From NCBI GenBank assembly GCA_018715105.1, contig DVMG01000110.1, positions 1-5,590 on the forward strand: a stretch of 5,590 bases of DNA, written 5' to 3'. The notes under the pieces are model-generated. The model ran no database searches and was not told the origin of the DNA. It saw only the letters and a list, made by a program, of their open reading frames with translations. Shown one piece after another: positions 1 to 5,479 of the stretch (its first letter is position 1; every line of letters starts with the position of its first letter). The stretch is from Candidatus Ventricola intestinavium. GTDB taxonomy: Bacteria > Bacillota > Clostridia > Christensenellales > Aristaeellaceae. The translations under genes were made by a program, and so were the position numbers.

Positions 1-21
1 TCAAGAGCAGTATGGACGGGC

Positions 22-50
22 AAAAAAGCCTGTATTCATGCGGGTTTTCG
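22..50 (-). terminator. Weak candidate guaA terminator region
   Basis: On the minus strand, downstream of the guaA stop, GCGAAAACCCGC is followed by ACAGGC and a run of six T residues (27-22). AAAA (48-45) and CC could pair with GG and TTTT across a C/C mismatch, which is poor for a terminator stem. The T-run and its position suit termination, but the hairpin is not convincing. Confidence 0.25.
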
Positions 51-62
51 CCGTTTCGAGCG

Positions 63-1616
63 TCATTCCCACTCCACGGTTGCCGGTGGCTTGGTGGTGA
101 TGTCGTATACCACGCGGTTCACCCGGGGAACTTCATTGACGATCCGGGCGCTGATCTTGGCCAGCAGATCGTAGGGCAGGCGCGCCCAGTCGACGGTCAT
201 GAAATCATCGGTCGTCACGGCACGGATGGCGAGAACGAAATCATGGGTGCGCTCGTCTCCCATCACGCCTACCGTGCGCGTGTTGGTCAGCACGGTGAAA
301 TACTGATTGATGCTGCGGTCGAGTCCCGCAAGGGCGACTTCTTCCCGCAGGATGGCATCGCTCTCGCGGACGGTTTCAAGCTTGTCAGGCGTGATCTCGC
401 CCATGATGCGGATCGCTAGGCCGGGGCCCGGGAAGGGCTGGCGCCAGACCATGTCGCGCGGCATGCCCAGCTCTTCGCCCACCTTGCGTACCTCGTCCTT
501 AAAGAGCATGCGGATGGGCTCTACCAGCCCGCCGGTGAACTTGGCCTTCACGTCCTCCGGCAAACCGCCCACGTTGTGGTGGGATTTGATGACCGCGCTG
601 CCTTTGACAGAGCCGGATTCAATGACGTCCGGATAGATGGTTCCCTGGGCGAGGAAGGAGCCCCCCTCGAGTTTCTTGGCCTCATCGGCAAAGCAGCAGA
701 CAAATTCGTTCCCGATGATTTTGCGCTTTGCTTCCGGATCGGATACGCCGGCAACCTGCTTCAGGAAACGCTCCCGTGCATCCACAATGACCAGATTGAC
801 GGGGAACTGACGGGTGAAAACCTCCCGGACGGATTCGGTTTCATTTTTGCGCATGAAACCGTGGTCAACGTACACACAGGTGAGGCGATTGCCGATGGCG
901 CGCGAGATCAACGCCGCCGCAACGGAGGAATCCACCCCGCCGGACAAGCCCAGCAAAACGCGTCCGTCAGGGCCGACCTGCTCGCGGATCGACTCGACGG
1001 CCTGGTCGATGAAGGCGCTCATCGTCCAGTCGCCCGTGCAGCCGCAGATGTTGCGCAGGAAGTTTTCAAGCACCGTCTGGCCTTCCTCGCTGTGGGTGAC
1101 CTCCGGATGGAACTGCACGGCATAGATGCGCTTTTCAGCGTTCGCCATCGCGCAGAAGGCGCAGTTTTCACTGTGGGCAATGGAAACAAATCCAGCTGGC
1201 GCGGCAGTGACATGATAGGTGTGGCTCATCCAGGCGACAGAACGGGGCTTCATGCCGGCAAAAAGCGGGCTTGTGACATCAAACTCAACGGGCACACGGC
1301 CATATTCGCGCTGAGACGCACGCTCCACCGTGCCGCCCAGCGTGTAAGCCGTCAGCTGCATGCCGTAGCAGATACCCAGGACAGGGATCCCCTGAGCGTA
1401 AAGAGCCGGATCGATGTGCGGGGCATCCGCGTCCAGCACGGACGCAGGCCCTCCGGAAAGGATGATGCCCACGGGGCGCCTGGCCAGAATCTCCTGCAGG
1501 GGCGTCAGGTAGGAAACCACCTCGCAAAAGACGTTTGCCTCGCGCACGCGGCGCGCGATCAGCTGCGTATACTGCGCGCCAAAATCGACGATGACAATGC
1601 GCTGCACGTTCTGCAC
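63..1616 (-). CDS. guaA: GMP synthase (glutamine-hydrolysing)
   Basis: This cytosolic enzyme makes GMP from XMP, ATP and glutamine, the last step of de novo guanine nucleotide synthesis. At 517 residues it is full length (the E. coli enzyme has 525). The N-terminal class I glutamine amidotransferase domain (about 1-195) shows the oxyanion segment ILSGGP (52-57), the nucleophile Cys83 in GICYG and the His170/Glu172 pair in FHPE. The ATP pyrophosphatase domain follows with the PP-loop SGGVDS at 225-230. The C-terminal dimerisation domain has RQPFPGPGLAIRI (392-404) and ends in KPPATVEWE, the family signature. The start is GTG, chosen because a strong GGAGG lies 10 bases upstream and the next candidate, a GTG three codons in, would be too far from it. 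One small oddity is that the amidotransferase motif usually read as SHGD or SHTD is SHTYH (131-135). The gene is transcribed away from mnmE and appears monocistronic within the window. Identification is very secure. Confidence 0.98.
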   Translation of the reverse strand: MQNVQRIVIVDFGAQYTQLIARRVREANVFCEVVSYLTPLQEILARRPVGIILSGGPASVLDADAPHIDPALYAQGIPVLGICYGMQLTAYTLGGTVERASQREYGRVPVEFDVTSPLFAGMKPRSVAWMSHTYHVTAAPAGFVSIAHSENCAFCAMANAEKRIYAVQFHPEVTHSEEGQTVLENFLRNICGCTGDWTMSAFIDQAVESIREQVGPDGRVLLGLSGGVDSSVAAALISRAIGNRLTCVYVDHGFMRKNETESVREVFTRQFPVNLVIVDARERFLKQVAGVSDPEAKRKIIGNEFVCCFADEAKKLEGGSFLAQGTIYPDVIESGSVKGSAVIKSHHNVGGLPEDVKAKFTGGLVEPIRMLFKDEVRKVGEELGMPRDMVWRQPFPGPGLAIRIMGEITPDKLETVRESDAILREEVALAGLDRSINQYFTVLTNTRTVGVMGDERTHDFVLAIRAVTTDDFMTVDWARLPYDLLAKISARIVNEVPRVNRVVYDITTKPPATVEWE

Positions 1617-1626
1617 GGGAAAAGAA

Positions 1627-1634
1627 CCTCCTTT
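1627..1634 (-). promoter_or_regulatory. guaA ribosome binding site
   Basis: On the minus strand this reads AAAGGAGG, a near-perfect anti-16S match, continuing into TTC. Ten bases separate it from the GTG at 1616-1614. The spacing is slightly long, but it fixes the GTG start because no ATG lies nearby in frame. Confidence 0.85.
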
Positions 1635-1649
1635 GTGTCACGATGCATC

Positions 1650-1677
1650 TGTAGAAAATACGTCATCTTATTCTACA
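1650..1677. repeat. Imperfect inverted repeat covering the guaA -10 box
   Basis: The left arm TGTAGAAAATA (1650-1660) and right arm TATTCTACA (1669-1677) are complementary over nine pairs if two A bases are looped out, with eight bases (1661-1668) between them. The right arm contains the whole guaA -10 hexamer, and the left arm lies in the start of the leader. Such a placement would suit a repressor operator, but the arms are AT-rich and no regulator is known here. Confidence 0.4.
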
Positions 1678-1698
1678 CAGTTCCGAGCCTGAAATCAA
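1670..1698 (-). promoter_or_regulatory. guaA vegetative (sigma-A type) promoter
   Basis: On the minus strand a -35 box TTGATT (1698-1693, 4 of 6 consensus bases) is separated by exactly 17 bases from a -10 box TAGAAT (1675-1670, 5 of 6). Transcription would start near 1663, giving a leader of about 47 bases with the ribosome binding site near its end. That leader is too short for a purine riboswitch. The assignment rests on hexamer match and spacing only. Confidence 0.7.
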
Positions 1699-1773
1699 GA
1701 GAAGCGGAGAAAAGTCCGGCACAGGCCTCTATTTTTGGCAGGATGTATCAAGGAGTGCACCGCGTTTGCGCGC

Positions 1774-1802
1774 TTTTCAACCGTGCGCGGCTGTGCTATA
1801 AT
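1774..1802 (+). promoter_or_regulatory. mnmE vegetative promoter with extended -10
   Basis: A consensus -10 TATAAT (1797-1802) is preceded directly by TGTGC (1792-1796), which matches the TRTGn extended -10 element of Gram-positive promoters. A weak -35 TTTTCA (1774-1779, 4 of 6) lies 17 bases upstream. The predicted start near 1809 leaves a leader of about 46 bases before mnmE. The promoter probably also serves the downstream acetyltransferase gene. Confidence 0.75.
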
Positions 1803-1840
1803 CGAACATGGAAACAGCGCGCGGGCCGCTTGGCTTCGCG

Positions 1841-1847
1841 GAAAGGA
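1841..1847 (+). promoter_or_regulatory. mnmE ribosome binding site
   Basis: GAAAGGA ends seven bases before the ATG at 1855. It selects that ATG over the overlapping out-of-frame ATG at 1851 and over upstream in-frame codons, which would lie in the promoter region. Confidence 0.75.
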
Positions 1848-1854
1848 CGAATGC

Positions 1855-3210
1855 ATGGAGCAGACACTGGATACCATTGCCGCTCAGGCCACAGCCGTCG
1901 GAGAGGGAGGCGTGGCCATTGTGCGGGTGAGCGGTCCTGCCTGTGTGCAGGCGATTTCGCGTATCTTCCGGCCGAAGAACGGAATGCCCCTGCAAAACCG
2001 GATGCTGACATTCGGCTGTGTGTACGACGGGGAGGAGATTGTGGACGAAGCCATGGCCGTGCTCATGCGCGCGCCCCATAGCTACACGCGGGAGGATGTG
2101 GCGGAGATCCACTGCCACGGTTCACAGGCGCTGGTTGGGAGGATCCTGCGGCTGCTGCTGCGCACAGGGGTGCGGATGGCCAAGCCCGGTGAGTTTACAT
2201 ACCGCGCATTTATACACGGCCGGATCGATCTTACGCAGGCGGAGGCGGTTATGCGGATGATCCGCGCGGGCAGCGAACGCGCCATGCGCAGCGCCGTGCG
2301 GCAGATGGAGGGCGGCGTCTCCGCTTTTGTCCGCGAAGCGCGCAAAGAAATCACGGGGATGCTGGCGGAAATCGCTGCGGCGATTGATTTTCCGGACGAG
2401 GTGGAGGAAACGCAGACCGCGCGGCAGGTGGCGCGGGCCTGCCGGGATATGGCCGCCCGCCTGGAGGCGGGATGTCACGCGCGCGCAGGCCGCATGGAGG
2501 AGGAAGGGCTGCGCGTGGTGCTCTGCGGCCGGCCGAATGCGGGCAAGAGCAGCCTGCTTAATGCGCTGCTGGGCGGCGAGCGCGCCATCGTGACGGACGT
2601 GCCGGGAACGACGCGCGACACGCTGACGGAATCCGTGCAGATGGACGGCGTGCGCGTGCTGCTCACCGACACGGCGGGCCTGCGGGAAACCGGCGATGCG
2701 GTGGAACGCATCGGTGTGGAGCGGGCGAGAAAGGCCCTGGAAGAGGCCGATGTGCGGGTGCTGGTGCTCGATGGTTCCAGCCCGATGAAAGAAGAGGATG
2801 TGCAGGCGCTTGGCGGCCTGGCCCCGCATCTGCTTGTGCTCAGCAAAGGGGATCTGCCCCCTGTGCTGAGCGGGCAGGAAGTGGCCGGACGCTTTGGAGA
2901 TGTGCCGCAGATCTCGGTGTGCGCGCCGCGTGGGGAAGGGCTGGAAGAACTGCGGCGTGCTCTCTTGGCCTTTGTCCCCGAGATGGGCACGGAATCGGGG
3001 GCTCTGACCCAGGCGCGCCATGTCGAAGCGGCGCAGCGGGCATGCGCGTCTCTTCTGGAGGCGGCTTCCGCCCTGGAGGCGGCCATGCCGCTTGACCTGG
3101 CGGCGGTCGATCTTTCCGCCGCGCTGGACACCCTGGGGGAAATTACCGGCGAAACGATGAAGGAGCAGGTGATTTCCGAGGTCTTCTCCCGGTTCTGCGT
3201 GGGGAAATAG
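1855..3210 (+). CDS. mnmE: tRNA uridine-5-carboxymethylaminomethyl modification GTPase MnmE
   Basis: MnmE works with MnmG (not in this window) to add an aminomethyl-type group to C5 of the wobble uridine of certain tRNAs, using a folate one-carbon unit and GTP hydrolysis. At 451 residues it has the usual family length. The N-terminal folate-binding domain (about 1-118) includes GGVAIVRVSGP, SYTREDVAEIHCHG and KPGEFTYRAF. A helical region containing GRIDLTQAEAV (122-132) follows, with the G domain inserted at about 216-375: G1 GRPNAGKS (225-232), G2 GTTRD (251-255) and G3 DTAGLRE (272-278, with the catalytic Glu at 278). The protein ends in FCVGK, carrying the conserved C-terminal Cys448. Two motifs are unusual: G4, normally NKxD, reads SKGD (330-333), and G5, normally SA(K), reads SVC (354-356). 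The start is set by its ribosome binding site and by alignment with the family N-terminus. In many Firmicutes this gene sits with rnpA, yidC, jag and mnmG, which is not the case here. Confidence 0.97.
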   Translation: MEQTLDTIAAQATAVGEGGVAIVRVSGPACVQAISRIFRPKNGMPLQNRMLTFGCVYDGEEIVDEAMAVLMRAPHSYTREDVAEIHCHGSQALVGRILRLLLRTGVRMAKPGEFTYRAFIHGRIDLTQAEAVMRMIRAGSERAMRSAVRQMEGGVSAFVREARKEITGMLAEIAAAIDFPDEVEETQTARQVARACRDMAARLEAGCHARAGRMEEEGLRVVLCGRPNAGKSSLLNALLGGERAIVTDVPGTTRDTLTESVQMDGVRVLLTDTAGLRETGDAVERIGVERARKALEEADVRVLVLDGSSPMKEEDVQALGGLAPHLLVLSKGDLPPVLSGQEVAGRFGDVPQISVCAPRGEGLEELRRALLAFVPEMGTESGALTQARHVEAAQRACASLLEAASALEAAMPLDLAAVDLSAALDTLGEITGETMKEQVISEVFSRFCVGK

Positions 3211-3263
3211 GCGGCTTCCGCAAGGGGCGGCTGCTCCACGCCTTCCCATTCTTTGGCGCCTAC

Positions 3264-3270
3264 GGAGAGG
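3264..3270 (+). promoter_or_regulatory. Ribosome binding site of the GNAT gene
   Basis: GGAGAGG ends nine bases before the ATG at 3280, which it favours as the start. An in-frame ATG at 3271 directly abuts the site, and an in-frame TTG at 3253 lies upstream of it, so neither can use it. No convincing promoter is visible in the 69 bases after mnmE. Confidence 0.7.
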
Positions 3271-3279
3271 ATGCGATCC

Positions 3280-3867
3280 ATGAATACACCCGAACTCATG
3301 ACAAACCGGCTGATTCTGCGCAGGTTTACACCCGGGGATGTTCCGGCGCTGCTTGCAATCCACGCGGATGAACAGGTGAACACGTTTTTGCCCTGGTTTC
3401 CGCTCAAAACCATGGAGGAGGCGGATGCGTTTTACAAAGAGCGGTATGAGGCGCTTTACCGCCGGAAAGAGGGATATGGTTATGCCATATGCCTCAAAGA
3501 GGATAACGTGCCCATCGGCTACGTCGGCGTGGATGGTGGCGAGAGCCATGATCTGGGCTACGGCCTGCGGCGGGATTTTTGGCACAGAGGCATCGTCACG
3601 GAGGCGGCACGCGCCGTCGTGGAGCGTGTGCGCGCGGACGGCATGCCCTATCTCACAGCCACGCATGACGTCAACAACCCCCGCAGCGGAGCGGTGATGA
3701 AGCGCCTGGGCATGCGCTATGCCTATTCTTATGTGGAACAGTGGCAGCCCAAAAACATTCGCGTCACATTCCGGCTTTATCAGCTCAACATGGATGGAGA
3801 GCAGGATCGGGTCTATCGGGCCTATTGGGAAACCTATCCCGAGCACTTTATAGAAGAAGGCGTATGA
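3280..3867 (+). CDS. GNAT family N-acetyltransferase (RimJ/RimL-like)
   Basis: This is a predicted cytosolic acetyl-CoA-dependent acetyltransferase of 195 residues, the normal length for a single-domain RimJ/RimL-type GNAT. It opens with the typical TNRLILRRFTPGD (8-20). The acetyl-CoA pyrophosphate-binding motif A is FWHRGIVTEA (100-109), preceded by the strand DLGYGL (91-96). Motif B follows as NNPRSGAVMKRLGM (132-145), the usual N-x-x-S...K-L-G-M pattern. The C-terminal tail, DRVYRAYWETYPEHFIE (176-192), resembles the tail of a group of Firmicutes GNAT proteins as I recall them. Some relatives acetylate ribosomal protein N-termini and others small molecules or antibiotics, so no substrate can be given. 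There is no signal peptide or membrane segment. It lies 69 bases after mnmE with no T-run terminator between them, so transcription from the mnmE promoter is likely, although a functional link to MnmE is not implied. Family assignment is secure and function is open. Confidence 0.93.
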   Translation: MNTPELMTNRLILRRFTPGDVPALLAIHADEQVNTFLPWFPLKTMEEADAFYKERYEALYRRKEGYGYAICLKEDNVPIGYVGVDGGESHDLGYGLRRDFWHRGIVTEAARAVVERVRADGMPYLTATHDVNNPRSGAVMKRLGMRYAYSYVEQWQPKNIRVTFRLYQLNMDGEQDRVYRAYWETYPEHFIEEGV

Positions 3868-3892
3868 ATCCGGCGGGGATTGCTCAATACGC

Positions 3893-3930
3893 AGGCGGTC
3901 CTTTCCCTATTATGAGGGAAAAGACCGCCT
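3893..3930. terminator. Long hairpin after the GNAT gene, possible terminator
   Basis: Arms 3893-3908 and 3915-3930 form a 16-pair stem around the six-base loop ATTATG. The only imperfection is a C/A opposition (3901/3922) on the plus strand, which becomes a G-U wobble in minus-strand RNA, so the stem is unbroken in that direction. It starts 25 bases after the GNAT stop. Neither side has a good T-run: the plus strand continues CAGACTGTTTCAG, and the minus strand has none. It may terminate the plus-strand operon, block readthrough from murA, or stabilise a 3' end. Confidence 0.5.
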
Positions 3931-3949
3931 CAGACTGTTTCAGACTGTT
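3930..3949. repeat. Tandem 10-base direct repeat
   Basis: Two perfect copies of TCAGACTGTT lie head to tail (3930-3939 and 3940-3949). The first base is also the last base of the upstream hairpin. This looks like a small local duplication, and the copies replace the T-run expected after a terminator stem. Confidence 0.8.
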
Positions 3950-3952
3950 GAC

Positions 3953-3983
3953 AAAACGCTTTCCCCCGAAAGGGGGGGAAAAG
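3953..3983 (-). terminator. Candidate intrinsic terminator of murA
   Basis: In minus-strand RNA the arms TTTCCCCC (3981-3974) and GGGGGAAA (3967-3960) form an eight-pair stem with a six-base loop. GC and then GTTTTGTC follow, so a short T-run (3956-3953) lies just past the stem. It sits about 110 bases beyond the murA stop. On the plus strand A residues, not T residues, follow the stem, so the minus direction is favoured. The T-run is short, so efficiency is uncertain. Confidence 0.5.
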
Positions 3984-4093
3984 ATTTGCGCAATCCCCGA
4001 AAGAACAACAGACGTCCTGCATGAAGACAAGGCCTATGTCACCCCCCCCTGCGCCCGGTATTGGCCTTTTCTGGGGGAAAGAAAGCGGAGGCC

Positions 4094-5362
4094 TCAGTCC
4101 CGGATGCGCCAGATTTTAGCGCCCAGGCTGTTGAGTTTGTCTTCCAGGTGCTCATAGCCCCTGTCGATAAAATGCGTGTTGTAGATTTCCGTGGTGCCCT
4201 GCGCCATCAGCCCGGCAATGACAAGCGCCGCGCCCGCGCGCAGGTCGGTGGCTTCCACTGCGGCTGCATGCAGAAGGGGAACCCCCTCGATCACCGCGGT
4301 CTGTTCGTAGATGCGCACACGTGCGCCCATGCGCTCCATCTCCGCCAGGTGGCGAAAGCGCGACTCAAAGATGTTTTCAACCACCGTGGAGGTGCCTGTG
4401 GCGGTGCAAAGCAGCGCGCTCATCGGCTGCTGAAGATCGGTGGGAAAGCCCGGATACACCTGCGTTTTGAATGTGACCGCGCGGTGTGCGCCTATGGAGC
4501 GCACGCGGATGGCGTCGTCGCGCTCATCCACACGGGCGCCCATCTCAAGCAGCTTGGCGGTCAGCGCCTCCATGTGCGTGGGAATGCAGCCGCAGATGGT
4601 CACATCCCCATGGGTGGCGGCAGCGGCGATCATGAGCGTACCGGTTTCGATCTGATCCGGGATGACGGCATAGGGCCTGCGGCTTGAAAGAGAGGAAACG
4701 CCGCGGATCCGGATGACGTCCGTTCCGGCCCCCTTGACGCGGCAGCCCATGGAATTTAGGAAGTTCGCCAGATCGACGATGTGCGGTTCCTTGGCCGCGT
4801 TATAGATGGTGGTGGTGCCCTCCGCCCGCGAGGCGGCGAGCATGACATTGATGGTGCCGCCCACGGTCACCATGTCCATGAACACATCCCCGCCCACAAG
4901 CCGGTCGGCCTGCGCGCTCACCATGCCGCGGGCGGTTTCCACATGCGCGCCCAGAGCGCGCATGCCCTTGATATGCTGATCAATGGGGCGCCGGCCAATG
5001 TCACAGCCGCCCGGCAGAGGCACCTGCGCCTGCCCAAAGCGCGCCAGCAATGCGCCGATATAGTAGGAGGATGCGCGCATGCGGCGGCACAGGTCAAGCG
5101 GCACGTCCGTGCGGTGGATGCTGCTGGCATCCACTTCCATCATCCCCTGCTCAGGGCACCACTGCACCTTGGCCCCCAGGTGCTCAAGCGTCTCCACCGA
5201 GACGTTGACATCCTCAATATTGGGAAGGTTTTCAATCACGCAGGGCGTCTGACTGAGGATGGACGCGGAAATGACCGCGACGGCGGTGTTTTTCCCCCCG
5301 CTGACGCGGACGACGCCCTCCAGGCGCTGCCCACCGGTGATGAGCATTCTCTCTTCTGCCAT
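4094..5362 (-). CDS. murA: UDP-N-acetylglucosamine 1-carboxyvinyltransferase (MurA)
   Basis: MurA transfers enolpyruvate from PEP to UDP-GlcNAc, the first committed cytosolic step of peptidoglycan synthesis and the target of fosfomycin. The product of 422 residues is normal for the family. Expected active-site residues are present: Lys24 in SGGKN, Arg96 in RMRASS, the catalytic Cys120 in PGGCDIGRRP (a Cys rather than the Asp of fosfomycin-resistant forms), Asp309 in GFPTDLQQPM, Arg375 in DLRAGAALVIAG and Arg401 in DRGYEHLEDKL. The double inverse alpha/beta barrel repeats are continuous with no frameshift. The ATG at 5362 is chosen because AAGGAGG lies six bases upstream; an ATG five codons later is possible, and the frame stays open to 5449 without a better site. 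Many Firmicutes carry two paralogues (MurA/MurZ types), and I cannot say which one this is. It has its own promoter and converges on the GNAT gene. Confidence 0.97.
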   Translation of the reverse strand: MAEERMLITGGQRLEGVVRVSGGKNTAVAVISASILSQTPCVIENLPNIEDVNVSVETLEHLGAKVQWCPEQGMMEVDASSIHRTDVPLDLCRRMRASSYYIGALLARFGQAQVPLPGGCDIGRRPIDQHIKGMRALGAHVETARGMVSAQADRLVGGDVFMDMVTVGGTINVMLAASRAEGTTTIYNAAKEPHIVDLANFLNSMGCRVKGAGTDVIRIRGVSSLSSRRPYAVIPDQIETGTLMIAAAATHGDVTICGCIPTHMEALTAKLLEMGARVDERDDAIRVRSIGAHRAVTFKTQVYPGFPTDLQQPMSALLCTATGTSTVVENIFESRFRHLAEMERMGARVRIYEQTAVIEGVPLLHAAAVEATDLRAGAALVIAGLMAQGTTEIYNTHFIDRGYEHLEDKLNSLGAKIWRIRD

Positions 5363-5368
5363 GCGCGG

Positions 5369-5375
5369 CCTCCTT
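5369..5375 (-). promoter_or_regulatory. murA ribosome binding site
   Basis: On the minus strand AAGGAGG is followed by six bases and then the ATG at 5362-5360. This is close to ideal and supports the chosen start over the ATG five codons downstream. Confidence 0.85.
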
Positions 5376-5379
5376 GCAG

Positions 5380-5396
5380 GCTGCCTGTCCGGCAGC
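5380..5396 (-). other. Small hairpin in the murA leader
   Basis: GCTGCC (5380-5385) and GGCAGC (5391-5396) pair perfectly around a five-base loop. The structure lies in the predicted murA leader four bases upstream of the ribosome binding site. It could modestly influence translation or RNA stability, but a six-pair stem is also easily found by chance in GC-rich DNA. Confidence 0.35.
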
Positions 5397-5414
5397 GCAG
5401 AACTGAACACATCT

Positions 5415-5443
5415 ATTATACACAGCAAGCCCCTCTTTGGCAA
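5415..5443 (-). promoter_or_regulatory. murA vegetative promoter
   Basis: On the minus strand a -35 box TTGCCA (5443-5438, 5 of 6 consensus bases) lies exactly 17 bases from a perfect -10 box TATAAT (5420-5415). The predicted start near 5408 gives a leader of about 46 bases. This is the strongest promoter in the window by match and spacing, as suits an essential cell-wall gene. Confidence 0.85.
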
Positions 5444-5479
5444 GCGCACGATCCCCGGAAGGAGTGTCCGAATGCGCAG

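Noticed and set aside
1..39. A 12-codon minus-strand mini-ORF (ATG at 39) after guaA
   Set aside because: It has no ribosome binding site, is very short, and runs through the T-run that may belong to the guaA terminator.
1617..1700. Purine riboswitch upstream of guaA
   Set aside because: The distance from the predicted transcription start to the GTG is about 47 bases, too short for the aptamer and expression platform, and the conserved core of the purine aptamer is not present.
576..2081. A 501-codon open frame on the plus strand opposite guaA and running into mnmE
   Set aside because: It is antisense to conserved GuaA motifs, runs through both predicted promoters and overlaps the mnmE start in another frame. 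It is a composition artefact.
3210..3232. Short repeats and a GCGG/CCGC hairpin between mnmE and the GNAT gene as a terminator
   Set aside because: The stem has only four pairs with a three-base loop and no T-run follows, so termination is unlikely.
2122..3846. A 574-codon open frame on the minus strand opposite mnmE and the GNAT gene
   Set aside because: It lies antisense to two clearly recognisable genes, resembles no family and is rich in His, Arg and Gly as expected for a GC-rich shadow frame. It has no supporting start context.
3948..3976. Plus-strand TTGACA (3948-3953) as the -35 of a promoter in the convergent gap
   Set aside because: The sequence 17 bases downstream is a run of G residues with no -10 resemblance, and no plus-strand gene follows.
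4029..4067. AAGGCC...GGCCTT inverted repeat with a run of eight C residues inside, as a murA terminator or structured RNA
   Set aside because: The six-pair arms enclose a loop of nearly 30 bases and no T-run follows on the minus strand. It is weaker than the hairpin at 3960-3981.
3741..4157. A 138-codon plus-strand frame bridging the GNAT end, the intergenic gap and the murA end
   Set aside because: It begins inside the GNAT gene in another frame, crosses both hairpins and the tandem repeat, and ends antisense to murA. The product resembles nothing.
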